The notes: a model not told the origin generated them from the sequence alone. A stretch of DNA of 34,213 nucleotides from an uncultured Clostridia bacterium (GCA_947166925.1 CAMVGD010000014.1:1-34213); one strand, 5' to 3'; numbered from the stretch's first letter, positions 1-8,569 are shown. Made by a program: numbers and translations.

Positions 1-555
1 CGCGTCGGAATCGACACCCCACGCGCGCTTCAGAAGCGCCTCCTTGCTGACGACGACGCTGCCGTTCACCATCAGGATATACATGATCGAGAACTCCTTT
101 TTGCCGAGCCGGATCGACCGTTCGCCGCACGAGAGCTCGCAGGTCGATTTGTTCAGCACAAGATCTCCGAACGCGAGCGTATCCATCACGACCTCGCCGC
201 GGCGTCGGGTGAGCGCGCGTACGCACGCCAGAAGCTCCTGCATCTCGAACGGCTTCGTGAGGTAGTAATCCGCGCCGAGATCGAGCCCGCGCACGTAGTC
301 CTCCACCCCCGATTTTGCCGTGAGCAGCAGGACCGGCGTCGCGCTGCCCTCCTTTCTGAGCTCCTCCACGACCGAAAATCCGCTGCGCTTCGGCAGCATG
401 ACGTCAAGGATGATGAGATCGTATGCGTTCTCCCGCGCATAGGCAAGCCCCGTCTCGCCGTCAAGGCAGACGTCGCTGTCGAAGCGGTTCTGCTTCAGCA
501 TCTCCCGAAGTGTCTCCGCAAGGTTTCGTTCATCCTCGACGATCAGTACGCGCAT
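1..555 (-). CDS. OmpR/PhoB-family response regulator (3' end cut by window)
   Basis: This encodes the N-terminal 185 residues of a two-component response regulator; the gene runs off the left edge. The receiver domain fills residues 1-115. The acidic pair is in LIVEDE (E7, D8), the phosphoacceptor is D51 in LIILDVMLP, T79 lies in LLLTA, and K101 lies in YYLTKPFE. From about residue 125 a winged-helix DNA-binding domain begins (LGKKEFSIMYILM, then KEALLKRAW), which is the OmpR/PhoB type. The start is ATG at 555 behind a GGAAAGGAAA ribosome binding site. It lies 22 bases downstream of ileS on the same strand with no visible terminator, so it may be cotranscribed or have its own weak promoter. 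A partner histidine kinase would be expected beyond the left edge. Its signal cannot be told. Confidence 0.93.
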   Translation of the reverse strand, partial: MRVLIVEDERNLAETLREMLKQNRFDSDVCLDGETGLAYARENAYDLIILDVMLPKRSGFSVVEELRKEGSATPVLLLTAKSGVEDYVRGLDLGADYYLTKPFEMQELLACVRALTRRRGEVVMDTLAFGDLVLNKSTCELSCGERSIRLGKKEFSIMYILMVNGSVVVSKEALLKRAWGVDSDA

Positions 556-577
556 TTCCGTTTCCTTTCCCGTATCG

Positions 578-3500
578 TCAGATCCGTTCGACGGAAAGCG
601 TGATCGCGTTTCCGTTCAGATCCCATTCCTTCGTATAACCGAACACGCCTTCCTCAACGCGCTCGGCAAGCGTATCCGCTTTGACGCTGTCCGCGAACTT
701 CAGCAGCACGCGCGCGGCCTCTCCGCCGTTTACATAACCGATGCGGATATGATCGGCGACCTCAAATCCTGCCTCCTTGCGCATCGTCTGCAGCTTGGAG
801 ACCAGCTCGCGCATGAGACCTTCCTCGCGAAGCTCCGGCGTCAGATTCGTGTCGAGCACGACGGTCACGCCGCCGCCCTGTTCGGAGACAAGCCCTTCCT
901 TCTGCTGCGTCGAAACGAGCACGTCGTCGGGCGAAAGCACGACTTCCGTGCCGTCGACCTCGAAGGTGTAGTTCTCGCCCGCATGGTGCGCCCGGACGAT
1001 CGCGTCGCCGTTTTCCGCAAGGTGTGCGGAGATCTTGCCCAGAAGCTTTCCGTAGCGCGGTCCGAGGGTGCGAAGCTGCGGCTTGACCTTATAGCTCATC
1101 AGCGCGTCGGCGTTCTCGATGAATTCGATCTCCTTGACGTTCAGCTCCTCCTTCGCGATCGCAGCCGCGCGTTCCGAAAGCGCTTCGCCCTGCACATACA
1201 TTCTGGCAAGCGGCTGACGCGTCTTCTGTCCCGCGCTGCTTCTGGCGCTTCTGCCGACGGTCACGATGTTCAGGACCTTCGCCATCTCATCTTCGAGCGC
1301 GGCGTCTACAAACGAATCGTCCGCGACGGGATAGTCGTTCAGATGCACAGAAACCGGCGCGTCCGCATCGACGCTGCGCACGATGTTCTGATAGATCGCC
1401 TCCGTCATGAACGGGCAGAACGGCGCGGTGAGCAGCGTCACGGTTTTCAGAACAGTATAGAGCGTCATGTATGCGGCTTCCTTGTCGTCCGTCATGTCCG
1501 CGCCCCAGTACCGGTCGCGGCAGCGGCGCACGTACCAGTTCGAAAGCTCGTCCGCAAAGTCGATGAGCAGTCTGCCCGCCTCGGTGATGCGGAACGCCTC
1601 GAGATTGCCGTCGACGCCCTTGACCAGCGTCTGCAGCCGGGACAGGATCCAGCGATCCATCAGGGACAGGTTTTCGCGCTTCAGGCTGTGCTTCGTCGGA
1701 TCGAACCCGTCGATGTCGGCATACAGCACATAGAACGCGTAGGTGTTCCAGAGGGTGCTCAGGAATTTGCGCTGATATTCGCTGACCGCCTCGCCCGAGA
1801 AGCGCGACGGGAGCCACGGTGCGGAGCCGGTGTAGAAATACCAGCGGACCGCGTCCGCGCCCTGCTTGTCAAGCACATCTGCCGGCGCGATGACGTTTCC
1901 GATGTGCTTGGACATCTTCTTGCCGTCCTTATCGCACACGAGCCCGAGCACGACGCAGTTTTCAAACGGCGCCCTGTCGAACAGGCAGGCGGCGACCGCC
2001 ATCAGCGTATAGAACCAGCCGCGCGTCTGATCGACCGCCTCGGAGATGAACGCGGCGGGATAGCGGCGCTCGAATTCCTCCTTGTTCTCGAAGGGATAGT
2101 GCCACTGTGCAAACGGCATGGAGCCGCTGTCAAACCAGCAGTCGATGACGACCGGCTCGCGCTTCATCACCTTGCCGCAGACCGGGCACACGACCTCGAC
2201 CTGATCGATGTAGGGCTTGTGCAGCTCGATGTTTTCGGGGCAGTTGCGGCTCATCGCCTTCAGCTCCGCACGGCTGCCGATCACGTGTACGTGACCGCAG
2301 TCGCACATCCACACGGGCAGCGGCGTGCCCCAGTAACGCTCACGCGAAATACCCCAGTCGATGACGTTCTCGAGGAAGTTGCCCATACGGCCCTCGCCGA
2401 TCGTCTCGGGGATCCAGTTGACCGATCTGTTGAACGCGATCAGCTTGTCCTTAACCGCAGTCATCTTGATGAACCAGCTCTCACGGGCGTAATAGATCAG
2501 CGGCGTATCGCAGCGCCAGCAGAACGGGTAGCTGTGCTCGAACGGAAGCGCCGCAAAGAGCTTGCCGCTTTCTTTCAGCGCTTCGAGGATCGGCTTGTCC
2601 GCGTCCTTCACAAACAGACCGTCCCACGGCGTGCCGCCGCACATATGCCCGGACGTGTTGACCAGCTGCAAAAACGGCAGATCCCAGGTCTTGCCGACGC
2701 GGTTGTCGTCCTCGCCGAACGCAGGCGCGATGTGGACGACGCCGGTGCCGTCGGTCAGCGTGACGTAATCGTCCGCGACCACGCGATAGCCCTTCTTGCC
2801 GCGGAAATTCACAGGCAGCTCGAACAGCGGCTCGTATTCCGTACCGACCAGGGATTCGCCGGAGAAGGTCTCGACGATCTCAGCGTTTTCGCCCAGAACG
2901 GAAGGAACCAGCGCCTCCGCCATGATGTAGGTCTTGCCTTCGCTGACGACCTTACAGTACGTTTCGTGCGCATTGACGCACAGCGCGACGTTCGAGGGCA
3001 GCGTCCAGGGCGTGGTCGTCCACGCAAGGATCGCCGTGCCGCTTCCGTCTTTGAGATAGAAGCGCGCGATCGCAGAGACCTCCTTGACGTCGTGATAGCC
3101 CTGTGCGACCTCATGCGAGCTCAGCGCCGTGCCGCAGCGCGGGCAGTACGGAACGATCTTGTGCCCCTTATAGAGGAGCCCTTTCTCGTGGATCGTCTTC
3201 AGCGCCCACCACTCGGACTCGATATAGTCGTCCTTATAGGTGACGTAAGGATTGTCCATGTCGCACCAGAAGCCGACGCGGTCGGACATCTCGCGCCACT
3301 GGGATTCATACTTCCAGACGGACTGCTTGCATGCCGAAATGAACGGCTCGACGCCGTATCCTTCGATCTGCTCCTTGCCGTCGAGCCCGAGCTGCTTTTC
3401 GACCTCCAGCTCGACCGGAAGACCGTGCGTATCCCAGCCTGCTTTGCGGAGAACGTCGAAGCCCTTCATGGTCTTGTAGCGCGGGATCAGGTCCTTGATG

Positions 3501-3688
3501 CTTCTCGTCAGGACGTGCCCGATGTGCGGCTTGCCGTTCGCCGTCGGCGGGCCGTCGAAGAACGTAAAGGCGGGGCTGCCCTTACGCCATTCCACGCTCT
3601 TTTCAAAGACGCGGTTCTCCTTCCAGAACGCCAGCGTTTCCTTCTCGCGGGAAACGAAATCCATGTCCGTACTTACCTTCTTATACAT
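578..3688 (-). CDS. ileS: Isoleucyl-tRNA synthetase, long clostridial/eukaryote-like type
   Basis: It charges tRNA-Ile with isoleucine in the cytoplasm (class Ia synthetase). The protein is 1036 residues, the usual length for the long type-2 enzymes common in Clostridia. The HIGH signature is at residues 55-58 (GKPHIGHVL). The KMSKS loop is at 591-595 and reads KMSKH, a variant I recall as usual in clostridial IleRS. Cysteine pairs typical of the family are visible (YCPRCGT, FCWRCDT, VVCPVCGK), and the CP1 editing domain lies between the two signatures. The open frame extends upstream to 3784, but that part overlaps the T-box terminator. The ATG at 3688, with GGAGG nine bases upstream, is therefore the start. 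Expression should be controlled by the T-box leader upstream. Type-2 enzymes are often less sensitive to mupirocin; that is family knowledge, not shown here. Confidence 0.98.
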   Translation of the reverse strand: MYKKVSTDMDFVSREKETLAFWKENRVFEKSVEWRKGSPAFTFFDGPPTANGKPHIGHVLTRSIKDLIPRYKTMKGFDVLRKAGWDTHGLPVELEVEKQLGLDGKEQIEGYGVEPFISACKQSVWKYESQWREMSDRVGFWCDMDNPYVTYKDDYIESEWWALKTIHEKGLLYKGHKIVPYCPRCGTALSSHEVAQGYHDVKEVSAIARFYLKDGSGTAILAWTTTPWTLPSNVALCVNAHETYCKVVSEGKTYIMAEALVPSVLGENAEIVETFSGESLVGTEYEPLFELPVNFRGKKGYRVVADDYVTLTDGTGVVHIAPAFGEDDNRVGKTWDLPFLQLVNTSGHMCGGTPWDGLFVKDADKPILEALKESGKLFAALPFEHSYPFCWRCDTPLIYYARESWFIKMTAVKDKLIAFNRSVNWIPETIGEGRMGNFLENVIDWGISRERYWGTPLPVWMCDCGHVHVIGSRAELKAMSRNCPENIELHKPYIDQVEVVCPVCGKVMKREPVVIDCWFDSGSMPFAQWHYPFENKEEFERRYPAAFISEAVDQTRGWFYTLMAVAACLFDRAPFENCVVLGLVCDKDGKKMSKHIGNVIAPADVLDKQGADAVRWYFYTGSAPWLPSRFSGEAVSEYQRKFLSTLWNTYAFYVLYADIDGFDPTKHSLKRENLSLMDRWILSRLQTLVKGVDGNLEAFRITEAGRLLIDFADELSNWYVRRCRDRYWGADMTDDKEAAYMTLYTVLKTVTLLTAPFCPFMTEAIYQNIVRSVDADAPVSVHLNDYPVADDSFVDAALEDEMAKVLNIVTVGRSARSSAGQKTRQPLARMYVQGEALSERAAAIAKEELNVKEIEFIENADALMSYKVKPQLRTLGPRYGKLLGKISAHLAENGDAIVRAHHAGENYTFEVDGTEVVLSPDDVLVSTQQKEGLVSEQGGGVTVVLDTNLTPELREEGLMRELVSKLQTMRKEAGFEVADHIRIGYVNGGEAARVLLKFADSVKADTLAERVEEGVFGYTKEWDLNGNAITLSVERI

Positions 3689-3699
3689 GCTTTCCTCCA

Positions 3700-3940
3700 A
3701 AAATAAAATACTCCGTCCCAAAAGAGGACGAAGCGAAACTCCGCGGTACCACCTCAGTTGACAGGAATCCCCCTGCCCGCTCATCGCCCCTTAACGCGGG
3801 GATACGGGAACGACTACTTTGCCGCAGCCTTTCGCAGTTCCACTCCCGGGTGATCTTCACGCTCGTTCCGCCGCCGCCTTGCACCGTACGCGGCTCGCTG
3901 TGGGTTTTCCGAAGCGCTACTCGTCCCGATCAACGATTTC
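3700..3940 (-). promoter_or_regulatory. T-box leader of ileS (tRNA-Ile sensing)
   Basis: This is the untranslated leader of ileS. The conserved T-box sequence AGGTGGTACCGCGG lies at 3742-3755 on the minus strand and overlaps the base of the antiterminator. Upstream is a long structured stem I region, including the AGTG-GAACTG-type segment after the specifier. The likely specifier codon is ATC (plus-strand 3852-3854, within GTGAAGATCACC), which matches isoleucine. Uncharged tRNA-Ile should stabilise the antiterminator and allow read-through into ileS. The exact 5' end is inferred from the promoter just upstream; the stem I fold was not computed. Confidence 0.93.
3701..3734 (-). terminator. T-box terminator hairpin upstream of ileS
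   Basis: On the minus strand CTTCGTCC (3727-3734) pairs with GGACGGAG (3711-3718) around an eight-base loop, followed by the T-rich run TATTTTATTTTT. It sits between the T-box sequence and the ileS ribosome binding site, where the alternative terminator of a T-box riboswitch belongs. Confidence 0.85.
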
Positions 3941-3946
3941 CGAATT

Positions 3947-3975
3947 ATTATATCCGAAACGTCGCGGTTTGTAAA
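3947..3975 (-). promoter_or_regulatory. SigA-type promoter of the ileS T-box transcript
   Basis: The -35 box TTTACA (3970-3975) and a perfect -10 box TATAAT (3947-3952) are separated by 17 bases on the minus strand. The predicted start at about 3940 is the beginning of the T-box leader. Confidence 0.85.
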
Positions 3976-4043
3976 GACCCGATTTTACGCGGTTTTTCGG
4001 CGCGCGGTTTTTGTCGAATTCATAATTCGTTCATTCTTTTCTA

Positions 4044-4073
4044 TTGAAAACACCCATTCGAGTGTACTATAAT
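4044..4073 (+). promoter_or_regulatory. Promoter of the 4108 membrane-protein gene
   Basis: TTGAAA (4044-4049) and TATAAT (4068-4073) are 18 bases apart. They lie shortly upstream of the GGGAGG ribosome binding site at 4093-4098. Confidence 0.8.
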
Positions 4074-4107
4074 ATATGATGCATAAAGGAAAGGGAGGTA
4101 ATATATT

Positions 4108-4764
4108 ATGATGTTTCCAAATGCACACGAAGGCGTAAAGAAGATTTACAAGTCTCAGATCCTTGCCTTGATCGGCGCTGCGCTGCTGGTTCTTGCGGCG
4201 ATCTTCGCCGCGATCATGACCGCGGCGACTCTGAAAGGCAATATGGGGCTTGCCGGCGGCATGGGCATTGCACTTGTGCTGTTCTCAATCGGCGGCGCTG
4301 TCCTGATGGTCATCGGTCTCATCCTCTATATCATCGGTATCAACCGTGCAAAGGCGGATGAGCCTTCATTCACCAAGGCGCTGATCTGCGTCATCGTTTC
4401 GCTCGTCTGTGCCGTGATTGGCGCGATCTTCTCCAGCAACGCGGTCGTAAAGAACATTCTGCAGATCGTCCAGAACCTTGCGAACCTCGCCGCGACCGTC
4501 TTTATCATCCTCGGTATCCAGCAGCTTGCAAAACAGCTCAACCGCGAAGATATTGTCAACCACGGCAAGACCACGTTGTACATCCTCGTTGCCATCTATG
4601 CAGCGATCATCGTTGCAAGCCTTCTTGCCGCGATCTTTGCGAAGAATACGGCAGTTATGATGGCAGCGGGCATCATCACCATCATTGCTTCGATCCTGAG
4701 CATCGTCCAGTACATCGTTTATCTGGTCTATCTCAAGAGATCCGCCAAAATGCTCGAAGCATAA
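4108..4764 (+). CDS. Multi-pass membrane protein, paralog of the 6287 gene
   Basis: This is a 218-residue integral membrane protein with about six hydrophobic segments (roughly residues 17-40, 45-75, 90-112, 118-138, 155-176 and 180-205). I do not recognise its family. It is clearly paralogous to the 195-residue protein at 6287-6874. Both start with M-x-FP-x-A-x-x-G. Both carry LYIIGI-x-RA-x-ADE-x-SF-x-KALI in the second third, then a LIILGI-like motif, and both end near ML-E. The start is the first of two consecutive ATGs, nine bases after GGGAGG. The gene has its own promoter and terminator, so it is probably monocistronic. No catalytic motif is visible. A transport, stress or envelope role would be a guess. 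Confidence 0.85.
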   Translation: MMFPNAHEGVKKIYKSQILALIGAALLVLAAIFAAIMTAATLKGNMGLAGGMGIALVLFSIGGAVLMVIGLILYIIGINRAKADEPSFTKALICVIVSLVCAVIGAIFSSNAVVKNILQIVQNLANLAATVFIILGIQQLAKQLNREDIVNHGKTTLYILVAIYAAIIVASLLAAIFAKNTAVMMAAGIITIIASILSIVQYIVYLVYLKRSAKMLEA

Positions 4765-4782
4765 ACAAAACCGACAAGCAGC

Positions 4783-4816
4783 AAAAGGCTCTCCGATCAT
4801 TTCGGAGAGCTTTTTC
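4783..4816 (+). terminator. Intrinsic terminator after the 4108 gene
   Basis: GCTCTCCGA (4788-4796) and TCGGAGAGC (4802-4810) form a 9-bp stem followed by TTTTT. It lies 24 bases after the stop codon. Confidence 0.92.
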
Positions 4817-4892
4817 ATATCCGAAAGCGATCCGCTTGTAAAGACCTGAAACCTCGCTTTTTGCATGGTTTGTACCGGTAAACATCCGTCTC

Positions 4893-4921
4893 TTGCCCTG
4901 TGCGGGAAAGTGTGGTATGCT
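4893..4921 (+). promoter_or_regulatory. Promoter of the Ste24-like protease gene
   Basis: TTGCCC (4893-4898), a 17-base spacer and TATGCT (4916-4921) precede the ATG at 4956. The -35 overlaps the TTG that opens the longer reading frame, which argues against that longer start. Confidence 0.65.
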
Positions 4922-4955
4922 TTTCGTATCGCAGAGAATCGAAAGGGACGCAAAT

Positions 4956-6182
4956 ATGATCTGGAAAATCGTTGTGATCGCTGCAGCCGTTCTTGTCTGG
5001 GTTTGGCAGCTGTTTCTTGCGCGGCTGTCCATGCGGTCGAAGGACCGCCCGATTCCGGAAAACGTCAGGGACGTTTATGACGGAGAAACGAACCGGAGGC
5101 GTCTTCTGTACAGTGTGGAAAAGAACCGCCTCGGCATGATGAAAGCCACCGCGGGCTTCGCTGTCGATCTCGTACTTCTGGTCTTCAACGTCTACGCTGC
5201 CTTTGCGGCGCTGTTTGATCCCGATCCGTGGCCGCAGATGTTCCGCGTGATGCTGCTGTTTCTGATCGGCTCGCTCGTTTCGATTCCGTTCGACTGGTAC
5301 GACACGATGCGGATCGAGCAGAAATACGGTTTCAACCGCACAAAGGCCGGAACATTTGTCGCCGACCGCGTCAAGGAGCTTGTGCTGCGGTTCGGTCTGC
5401 TCCTCGGTCTCGGTTCGATGCTCATGGGCCTGCACCAAAGCTTCGGCGACTGGATGATCCTGCTGTTCGCCGCGTTCGCGACGCTGATCCTCCTGTTCTT
5501 CACCTTCATTTATCCGCTGTTCACGAAGCTGTTCAACAAATTCAAGCCTTTGGAAGACGGCGAGCTCAAGGACAAGCTCACCGCGCTTCTCCAAAAGAAC
5601 GGCTACCGCGTCCGCGCGATCCGTGTGATGGACGCCTCGCGCCGGTCCACGAAGGCGAACGCATACTTCGCGGGCTTCGGCAGGATGAAAACGATCGTGC
5701 TCTACGACACGCTTCTGGAGATCATGACGACCGACGAGATCGTCGCCGTCTTCGCGCATGAGCTCGGTCACGGGCTGCACAGGGACACGCTGCGGAATCA
5801 TATTTTGCTGTTCTTCGAGATGCTGGTCATCGGCGTTCTCGCATGGGGCGTTCTGAAGCTTCCCGCGCTGTTTGCCGCATTCGGATTTCCGGAGATCAAC
5901 TACGGCTTCGCCCTGATCGTGATCTTCAGCGCGGGCGTTGAGCTGCTGTTGCCGCTGATGGGGCTTGTCAGCAACTGGTTCTCCCGCCGCGCCGAATACC
6001 GCGCAGACGCGCATGCGGTTCGGGAGGGCTGCGGCGAAGCGCTGATCTCCTCTCTGAAAAAGCTTGCACGGCAAAATTACGGCGATCTCTCCCCCGCTCC
6101 GCTGCTTGTCGCGCTGACCTATTCGCATCCGACGCTTTCGCAGCGCATCGAAGCGATCGAAAAAGCCGTTTCCGGATGCTGA
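4956..6182 (+). CDS. Ste24/CAAX-prenyl-protease-like membrane zinc metalloprotease (M48)
   Basis: This is a 408-residue integral membrane protease of family M48. The zinc-binding HELGH is at residues 268-272 (VFAHELGHGLHRD). The third-ligand region WFSRRAEYRADAHAV follows about 80 residues later, and the conserved C-terminal SHPTLSQRIEAI is present. The N-terminal half has the M48_N arrangement of several membrane helices, with the family motif ANAYFAGFG just before the catalytic helix. The ATG at 4956 was chosen over an in-frame TTG at 4893 because it follows a GGGAC-type ribosome binding site and starts directly with the first membrane helix. Bacteria usually lack CAAX prenylation, so a role in clearing or processing membrane proteins is more likely. 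It lies between two paralogous membrane-protein genes, but each gene has its own promoter. Confidence 0.93.
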   Translation: MIWKIVVIAAAVLVWVWQLFLARLSMRSKDRPIPENVRDVYDGETNRRRLLYSVEKNRLGMMKATAGFAVDLVLLVFNVYAAFAALFDPDPWPQMFRVMLLFLIGSLVSIPFDWYDTMRIEQKYGFNRTKAGTFVADRVKELVLRFGLLLGLGSMLMGLHQSFGDWMILLFAAFATLILLFFTFIYPLFTKLFNKFKPLEDGELKDKLTALLQKNGYRVRAIRVMDASRRSTKANAYFAGFGRMKTIVLYDTLLEIMTTDEIVAVFAHELGHGLHRDTLRNHILLFFEMLVIGVLAWGVLKLPALFAAFGFPEINYGFALIVIFSAGVELLLPLMGLVSNWFSRRAEYRADAHAVREGCGEALISSLKKLARQNYGDLSPAPLLVALTYSHPTLSQRIEAIEKAVSGC

Positions 6183-6222
6183 CAGCCCGTTCTCCGGTCA
6201 TAGCTCCGCGCACTGGCAGCGA

Positions 6223-6250
6223 TTGACAACTGGGAAAAAGATGCTATACT
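6223..6250 (+). promoter_or_regulatory. Promoter of the 6287 membrane-protein gene
   Basis: A consensus TTGACA (6223-6228) and TATACT (6245-6250) are 16 bases apart, 36 bases upstream of the start codon. Confidence 0.85.
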
Positions 6251-6286
6251 GCGATCATCCGTTGTTTTTTAGAGAGGTTTCCCGTT

Positions 6287-6874
6287 ATGACATTTCCACA
6301 TGCGTATCAAGGCATCAGGAATATCCGCACGTCCCTGATCCTGACGCTCTTTGCGTCCTTTCTTGCGGCAGCGAGTTGCATTACGCGTCGCAATCCCGTT
6401 GCGGTTACCGTCCTGACAGTCGCAGGTCTGGCTTTCTTGCTTGCCGGCATGATCCTGTACATCATCGGCATCGTCCGCGCGGAAGCGGACGAGAGATCGT
6501 TCAGCAAGGCGCTGATCTTTGTCGTGTTTTCATTTCTCTGTTCGCTTTTCCAAGTGTTTTTCCCGAACAGCGTTATTGCAAAAATCATCCTTTCGATCGG
6601 AGAGATCTCCTTCAGCTTCGGCGCGACCATCCTCATCATTCTCGGGATCCGGTCGCTTGCGGAGCAGTGCAAAAGCTTCTATTGTGTCAACCGCGGCAAT
6701 ACTGTGATGCGCATCCTGATCGCGATCTTCATTCTTTCGATCGTTCTCGGCGTGATCCCGCAGAGCTATCAGACGATGCCGTTCATTGCTGTCGGCGCAT
6801 TGGTCCTGTCCATCGTCCGGTACGCTGTTTCCATGTCCTTCCTCAGAGACGCTTTGGAAATGCTTGAATCGTAA
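6287..6874 (+). CDS. Multi-pass membrane protein, paralog of the 4108 gene
   Basis: This 195-residue hydrophobic protein has about five to six membrane segments and no recognised family. It shares with the protein at 4108 the N-terminal FPHAYQGI/FPNAHEGV stretch, the block LYIIGIVRAEADERSFSKAL, a LIILGIRSLAEQ segment and a similar C-terminus. The two genes are therefore a duplicated pair around the M48 protease. It is shorter mainly in the first loop, between helices one and two. The start at 6287 follows GAGAGG at a proper distance and lies behind a strong promoter. A terminator follows. Function unknown. Confidence 0.85.
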   Translation: MTFPHAYQGIRNIRTSLILTLFASFLAAASCITRRNPVAVTVLTVAGLAFLLAGMILYIIGIVRAEADERSFSKALIFVVFSFLCSLFQVFFPNSVIAKIILSIGEISFSFGATILIILGIRSLAEQCKSFYCVNRGNTVMRILIAIFILSIVLGVIPQSYQTMPFIAVGALVLSIVRYAVSMSFLRDALEMLES

Positions 6875-6922
6875 CCGGACCGTCGGCAGCATATTCTGCG
6901 GCCGGCATCCCCTTGATACAGC

Positions 6923-6953
6923 AAAAGGTCCTCCCTTTCCGGAGGACCTTTTC
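6923..6953. terminator. Bidirectional terminator between convergent genes
   Basis: AAGGTCCTCC (6925-6934) and GGAGGACCTT (6941-6950) form a 10-bp stem with a CTTTCC loop. It is flanked by AAAA on the left and TT on the right, so it can end both the plus-strand 6287 transcript and the minus-strand operon ending at 6969. Confidence 0.9.
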
Positions 6954-6968
6954 CAATGCGTTGATTGC

Positions 6969-8555
6969 TTATCCTTCCTTGATCAGATTCTCGAGGAACT
7001 TGATCGTGGTGATGTTCTTCTTGGTCGCAGGGTAGATCTTTGCAAGCTCATCCGCCGTGACCTTTCCGGTCGGCTTGTACCAGGAAAACTGCTTGAAGTA
7101 CTTATAATAATTGCTCGTGTCGTTGAACTTATGTCCGCCGCGGGCAAACATCTCGTTGCGCGCATAGCCCAAAAGCTTCAGAAGCGTCATTTCGTCGGTC
7201 GCGGGGATGTCCCACAGCTCGTCGTACGTCAGCTCGTCCTTGATGCTCTTGGCCATGACAAGACCGTCCTTGTCGAACGGGCTCTTGTCCTTGTTCTCCA
7301 GGAATACCATGCTGCCCTCGCTGAGCTCGTAGACCCTGTAATCCTTGAGATCGTCCTTGCTCCTTGCGGTGTTGCGGTCCTTTTCAACGGTCAGCTTCAC
7401 ATCTTCCGCGCGATAGCCGGTCTCGAGCTCCAGATCGTACACGTCGGCGATCAGGTACTCCGTGCCCGCAGACGTCGTGATCTTATACACGAGGCGGAAC
7501 ACGTTTGCGTGCGGCGTCTGATCGCTGCCGACCGCGAAGTAATTGTAGCGTACCTCGCTCGAATCCAGCTTTGCGCCGTAATGCAGCTCCTTCGCCGCGC
7601 GGATCGCCTTGCGGACCTCGGTCTGGTCGAAGCCCAGAAGCGTCGTGATTGCGTTCTCGCTCCGCGCAGGTGCGGCGGACGGGGTCCCGGGTACATCGTG
7701 GTCGGTATTTGCCGGCGCGGTCGTTTCCGGGGCGGGCGTTTCGGACGCTTCCGCCTGCGGCTGGGACGTTTCCGGAATCTGCGTTGCGGGCGGATCGAGC
7801 GGCGTGACCGTTCCGAGATGCTTCTCCATCTCCGCCGCAGTCCACGTCCACTGCGTGTTTGTGATTTGGATCCCCGCAGTCTTCAGATCGTCCATGACCG
7901 TCGGAAGCGTGCTCGTGGTCTGCATCCGATAGCCATCGTCCGTCTTCTGGCACGCCACGTCGAGGCTTCTCAGCGTACGCGCGCCGAGATCGGTCGCAGG
8001 ATCCGCGTTCGGATCGACGCCCGCGTCGGCGAGCATGCTCCGAAGATCCAGCGCAACGGCAAATTCACCGTCCGCCGTGCGGCTCGTACGCACATACTTT
8101 GTAAAATCCAGCTCCTTTGTCTCCGCCGGCTTCTGCCCTGCGGCGGCTTCGATCTCCGTCCTGCTCATCGTCCACTTCGTGTTGATGAGGCGGATCCCGT
8201 GCTTTTTCAGGAGCGCGGTCGGGTCCTCGCCGCTCGTGACCGTTTCGAGCTCGAACGCGTCGCCGCGCGGCGTTACGCGGATCTGAAGCCCTTTCAGCGC
8301 GGTGATCTCCGGATACTGATCCTTTTCGGTCTCCGTCGGATTGTGCAGGCGTTCCTTCGTGATCAGCCGGTCGACATCCAGCGCCGCCGTATATCCGCCT
8401 GCGCCGTCGCTCTGTACGGTCGCGTAATCGGATATATCAATGCGCTGCAGGCTGCGTCCGGTCAGAAAGTGTGCGCCGATCACCACGGCGCAGATCAGAA
8501 AGATCAAGGCGGTGCCGATCCCTGCGATCAGTCTGCGAATCGATGCATTCGACAT
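6969..8555 (-). CDS. Membrane-anchored extracellular protein with duplicated N-domain and C-terminal YARHG-like domain
   Basis: The 528-residue protein has a short cytoplasmic N-terminus and one membrane helix (residues 10-31). Two tandem related domains follow, at about 38-140 and 148-248. Each contains a Y-x-x-V / ALD(V/L)-x-R/S start, then a K-x-x-GI-x-(L/I)-x-NT-x-W-T end. A Pro/Thr/Ala-rich linker spans about 250-300, followed by a C-terminal region with YARNEMFARGGHKF near residue 460 and FSWYKP. The YAR-x-E-x-(F/Y)AR signature followed by a YK/WY motif fits the extracellular YARHG domain, whose role is unknown. The start at 8555 follows AGGAGGGACGGAAG; the frame is open upstream to 8639, but that overlaps the preceding gene. 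It is the third gene of an operon, 14 bases after the zinc-ribbon gene, and is homologous to the first (9258-10520), which has only one N-domain. Confidence 0.85.
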   Translation of the reverse strand: MSNASIRRLIAGIGTALIFLICAVVIGAHFLTGRSLQRIDISDYATVQSDGAGGYTAALDVDRLITKERLHNPTETEKDQYPEITALKGLQIRVTPRGDAFELETVTSGEDPTALLKKHGIRLINTKWTMSRTEIEAAAGQKPAETKELDFTKYVRTSRTADGEFAVALDLRSMLADAGVDPNADPATDLGARTLRSLDVACQKTDDGYRMQTTSTLPTVMDDLKTAGIQITNTQWTWTAAEMEKHLGTVTPLDPPATQIPETSQPQAEASETPAPETTAPANTDHDVPGTPSAAPARSENAITTLLGFDQTEVRKAIRAAKELHYGAKLDSSEVRYNYFAVGSDQTPHANVFRLVYKITTSAGTEYLIADVYDLELETGYRAEDVKLTVEKDRNTARSKDDLKDYRVYELSEGSMVFLENKDKSPFDKDGLVMAKSIKDELTYDELWDIPATDEMTLLKLLGYARNEMFARGGHKFNDTSNYYKYFKQFSWYKPTGKVTADELAKIYPATKKNITTIKFLENLIKEG

Positions 8556-8569
8556 CTTCCGTCCCTCCT

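Noticed and set aside
749..3706. 985-residue open frame on the plus strand across ileS
   Set aside because: It is antisense to ileS, with an Arg/Asp/Val-rich composition and no motif. It arises from the GC-rich codon usage of the real gene.
3689..3784. N-terminal extension of IleS upstream of 3688
   Set aside because: The region is the T-box terminator and antiterminator, and the ATG at 3688 has its own GGAGG site.
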